Shown here: positions 61,674-64,000 of the stretch, piece after piece
Layout of the letters: every line of letters starts with the position of its first letter
How positions within the stretch are numbered: position 1 is the stretch's first letter
Assembly (NCBI RefSeq): GCF_010468615.1
Contig: NZ_WUEH01000012.1
Coordinates: 40,378-104,377, forward strand
Origin: Pseudodesulfovibrio sp. JC047
GTDB taxonomy: Bacteria > Desulfobacterota > Desulfovibrionia > Desulfovibrionales > Desulfovibrionaceae
Direction of reading: 5' to 3'
DNA length: 64,000 bases
The notes under the pieces: model-generated
Database searches by the model: none
What the model was told of the DNA's origin: nothing
What the model saw: only the letters and a program-made list of their open reading frames with translations
Translations under genes and position numbers: made by a program

Positions 61674-61709
61674 GGCACCCCCGCATGGTTGGGAACAGGG
61701 GTGCTTTTT
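61674..61709. terminator. Hairpin downstream of the methyltransferase gene
   Basis: GCACCCC and GGGGTGC pair around a 16-base loop; TTTTT follows on the plus strand and a CCCTTTCCC tract follows on the minus strand. It lies 16-50 bases past the minus-strand gene's stop. Confidence 0.55.
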
Positions 61710-61724
61710 GACTGAGTGGCTGAA

Positions 61725-62468
61725 CTATTTTTTGAAGACGTGGAACTCGTAGCCGTAGATATCTGGAAAATCTCTGTACAAGGCGATTTCCTTGCGGGTC
61801 ATGTTGATGATGGTTTGTCCTTTGGGATCGGTGCCGTATATGGGTTCAATCTCGTTTAGACGGCGTTCCACATCCTCATAGAAGGCATCCCAGCAACGGG
61901 TGTCGATGGTGAAATTGTTCAGTGACGTGTACCCGGCGGCTTCCCCGGCACGGATATTTTCCTGTGCCGTGCGCATGGCAGGGTATCCTTCTGCCCAATA
62001 GACTTTGACAGCCTCCGGCGCGGTGTCCCGAGCCGTGTCCGAGAGCCAGACCGCATCGCTGAAACAAAGACAGCCGCCCGGTTTGAGAAAGGGTTTCCAC
62101 TGCTCCAGCGCGGTGTCCACGCCCAGAAAATAGGCGGCACCTTCGCACCAGATTAGATCAAATGATTCCGGTTCGGCCTGGATATCACCCATGTCCATGA
62201 TCGCGGCGATGATCCGGTCTTCCACACCGGCTTGTTGAGCGCGTTCCACCAGTCTTTCGAGAAAGGGCGGGTGGATTTCCGTGGCTGTGACAGTGCCCCC
62301 GGAAATCTGTGCCAGCGGAATGGTTGCTCCGCCCGAACCGCAGCCTAGCTCCAAGATTTCCGGTTTTCCCGGCAATCCGGTGCAGAGGTCGTAGGCGCGT
62401 TTGGTGGTGGCGAAATCGCCCGGGCCTTCCCTGTCCAGTCCTTCGTAGATCTTGAAGATTATTTCCAT
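61725..62468 (-). CDS. Class I SAM-dependent methyltransferase
   Basis: A 247-residue Rossmann-fold methyltransferase with motif I ILELGCGSGGATIPLA, then TEIHPPFLERLVERA, EPESFDLIWCEGAAYFLG and KPGGCLCFSD. The C-terminal half has a tryptophan-rich YWAEGYPAM segment. The substrate is unknown. It is a distant relative of the methyltransferase at 52524, not a close copy. Confidence 0.9.
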   Translation of the reverse strand: MEIIFKIYEGLDREGPGDFATTKRAYDLCTGLPGKPEILELGCGSGGATIPLAQISGGTVTATEIHPPFLERLVERAQQAGVEDRIIAAIMDMGDIQAEPESFDLIWCEGAAYFLGVDTALEQWKPFLKPGGCLCFSDAVWLSDTARDTAPEAVKVYWAEGYPAMRTAQENIRAGEAAGYTSLNNFTIDTRCWDAFYEDVERRLNEIEPIYGTDPKGQTIINMTRKEIALYRDFPDIYGYEFHVFKK

Positions 62469-62653
62469 GACTGTTTTGATTTCCTCTTGATGGGGTGTTG
62501 TGTCTCATGATTTGTCCATGAATGGACGTTCTGATGGGTGAATATGACAATTTTTTTCTTGTTTGGGAATAAAGCGGATTTACGACAGAATTGTTTTCGT
62601 CTATTTGCAGGTGAGCGGTCACTATCATTAATCGTTAACAAGAGAGTTTTCGT

Positions 62654-63826
62654 ATGCGTATTTCAGATCGCCTGACGCGTATCAAACCTTCCGCGACCCT
62701 GGCTGTCAATGCCAAGGCCCAGGAACTTCGTGCTCAGGGTCGCGAAATTATCAGTCTGGCTGTGGGACAGCCCGATTTTGGCACTCCCGCCCATGTCTGC
62801 GACGCCGCCAAAGCCGCTTTGGACGAAGGCTTTACCCGGTATACGCCGGTGCCGGGCATTCCCGCGTTGCGAAAAGCCGTGGCCGAGTATTACACCCGGT
62901 TCTACGGGGCAAAAACCAGTGCGGACAACGCGATTATTTCCAACGGTGGCAAACAGGCGTTGTATAACCTGCTCATGGCCGTGGTGAATCCCGGTGACGA
63001 AGTGCTCATTCCCGCTCCGTATTGGGTCAGCTATCCCGCCATGGTGCAACTGGCCGAAGGCGTGTCCGTTTTTGTGCCGACATCCGCCGAAGAACAATAT
63101 CTGGTGACCGTGGATACGCTTGAAGCCGCCCGGACCGGGAAGACGCGGGTGCTCATCCTGAATTCCCCCTCCAACCCGACCGGCTGTTGTTACACGCAGG
63201 AACAGCTTGAAGCTATTGCCAAATGGGCGCGGGATAACGATATTTTCATCATTTCCGATGAGGTGTACGACCGTTTGGTCTACGCGCCGTTCGAGCCGGT
63301 TTCCCTTGCCAAAACGTGGGAGAAGTACCCGGACACCATCGCCATTGTGGGTGCATTGTCCAAGTCATTTTGCATGACGGGCTGGCGTGTGGGGTATGCC
63401 CTGGCACATGAAGAGCTGGTCAAGGCCATGAACAAGATTCAGGGTCAATCCACATCCAATATCAATTCCATTACCCAGAAGGCCGCGCTCGCGGCGTTGA
63501 CAGGACCATGGGACATCGTGGACGAGATGAAGCAGGCCTTTATCCGTCGGCGTGACCGTGCGTATGAGATCATTACCGGATGGGGTGCCCCCTGTCCCAA
63601 GCCTGACGGCGCGTTTTACCTGTTTCCGGTTCTGGAGCAGTTTTACACCGAAGAAACACCGGATTCCGCGGCCATGTGTTCCCGGATTCTGGAAGAGGTT
63701 GGTGTGGCACTGGTTCCCGGGTCTGCATTTGGCGACGACAAGTGCATTCGCTTTTCCTATGCCGTTGATGACGACACATTGCTGGATGCGCTGTCCAAGG
63801 TTGGTTCGGTCCTGTTGGGCAGATAA
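62654..63826 (+). CDS. Aspartate aminotransferase-type PLP enzyme
   Basis: A 390-residue class I aminotransferase similar to bacterial aspartate aminotransferases of the Ib type. Motifs: RLTRIKPSATLAVNAKAQEL, SLAVGQPDFGTPAHV, YTPVPGIPALRKAVA, SNGGKQALYNLLMAVVNPGDEVLIPAPYWVSY, LNSPSNPTGCCY, IISDEVYDRLVY and the cofactor lysine in GALSKSFCMTGWRVGYA. The arginine in IRFSYA binds the substrate carboxylate. It is probably aspartate-specific, but tyrosine or prephenate use is possible. It is a different subgroup from those at 13958 and 25788. Confidence 0.94.
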   Translation: MRISDRLTRIKPSATLAVNAKAQELRAQGREIISLAVGQPDFGTPAHVCDAAKAALDEGFTRYTPVPGIPALRKAVAEYYTRFYGAKTSADNAIISNGGKQALYNLLMAVVNPGDEVLIPAPYWVSYPAMVQLAEGVSVFVPTSAEEQYLVTVDTLEAARTGKTRVLILNSPSNPTGCCYTQEQLEAIAKWARDNDIFIISDEVYDRLVYAPFEPVSLAKTWEKYPDTIAIVGALSKSFCMTGWRVGYALAHEELVKAMNKIQGQSTSNINSITQKAALAALTGPWDIVDEMKQAFIRRRDRAYEIITGWGAPCPKPDGAFYLFPVLEQFYTEETPDSAAMCSRILEEVGVALVPGSAFGDDKCIRFSYAVDDDTLLDALSKVGSVLLGR

Positions 63827-63876
63827 TACTGATTTCCCGAGAGTGCAGGGAATGCTCCCTGCCAGATGAAGTCACA

Positions 63877-63906
63877 GAAAAAAGGCCGCCATGGGTGGCC
63901 TTTTTC
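63877..63906 (+). terminator. Terminator after the aspartate aminotransferase gene
   Basis: AAAAAGGCC and GGCCTTTTT frame a hairpin (GCC/GGT inner pair) and are followed by T residues. A second small hairpin GCAGGGA/TCCCTGC lies at 63845-63862. Confidence 0.85.
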
Positions 63907-64000
63907 TTATGCGGCACCATGTCAAGAACTCCCTTTCTTCGTTGTTTTCTCTTTAATTAGGCCAGGCTTCACCCTCGCCTTATGGCGTATTAGTAATGTA

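Overview
The window is about 64 kb of moderately GC-rich, densely coded bacterial chromosome. It most resembles a sulfate-reducing deltaproteobacterium of the Desulfovibrio / Pseudodesulfovibrio group. Supporting evidence is a tetraheme cytochrome c3, a tungsten/molybdenum aldehyde:ferredoxin oxidoreductase with a Tat-type four-cluster ferredoxin, an Lrp-like siroheme decarboxylase subunit beside hemL (heme made through siroheme), anaerobic cobalamin genes, a B12-dependent ribonucleotide reductase, hydrogenase maturation genes hypA/hypB, bacteriohemerythrin, an ADP-forming acetyl-CoA synthetase, and TrmD fused to a second methyltransferase domain. The assignment is by gene content only. I saw no tRNA, rRNA, CRISPR array, prophage or intact insertion sequence.

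Layout. 0-9 kb: a truncated glycosyltransferase, cbiD, an NAD(P)-binding/DUF2867 protein, a small lipoprotein and gpsA on the minus strand; then ahbB-hemL, cbiG-cobJ and cytochrome c3 on the plus strand. 9-20 kb: a very acidic PopZ-like protein, selO with a kinase-like gene and a small ORF, an SDR, an aminotransferase with a DksA-type protein, a polyferredoxin membrane protein, and a group made of a cation/proton antiporter, a K+ channel and a periplasmic binding protein. 20-26 kb: the translation cluster ffh-rpsP-khpA-rimM-trmD-rplS-rnhB. 26-36 kb: an aminotransferase, then a PAS histidine kinase and sigma-54 regulator next to the ferredoxin-AOR pair, then sppA and an oxidoreductase. 36-43 kb: yraN-rsmI, bioB-bioY, an orphan PTS EIID with HPr and EI, and smpB. 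43-50 kb: a MATE exporter, the phosphotransacetylase-like protein and acetyl-CoA synthetase, rnc, and flagellin with a good sigma-54 promoter. 50-64 kb: hypAB, an FMN riboswitch with ribB, a repeat-rich stretch, nrdJ, modBAC, hemerythrin with an adenylate cyclase, a methyltransferase and an aspartate aminotransferase.

How the genes connect. Tetrapyrrole metabolism recurs: hemL makes aminolevulinate, AhbB acts on siroheme, CbiD/CbiG/CobJ build the corrin ring, and NrdJ and cytochrome c3 use the products. Molybdate uptake (ModBAC) supplies metal for enzymes such as formate dehydrogenase and possibly the AOR. The kinase/regulator pair probably controls the ferredoxin-AOR operon through a candidate -24/-12 promoter. 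The intergenic regions hold two long composite inverted-repeat elements, a GC-rich tandem repeat and several operator-like palindromes that the genes do not explain.

No dramatic new system is obvious. The items most worth a second look are the Tat-ferredoxin/AOR module with its regulators, the PopZ-like acidic protein, the SelO operon, the EIID orphan, the cyclase-hemerythrin pair, and the repeat families.
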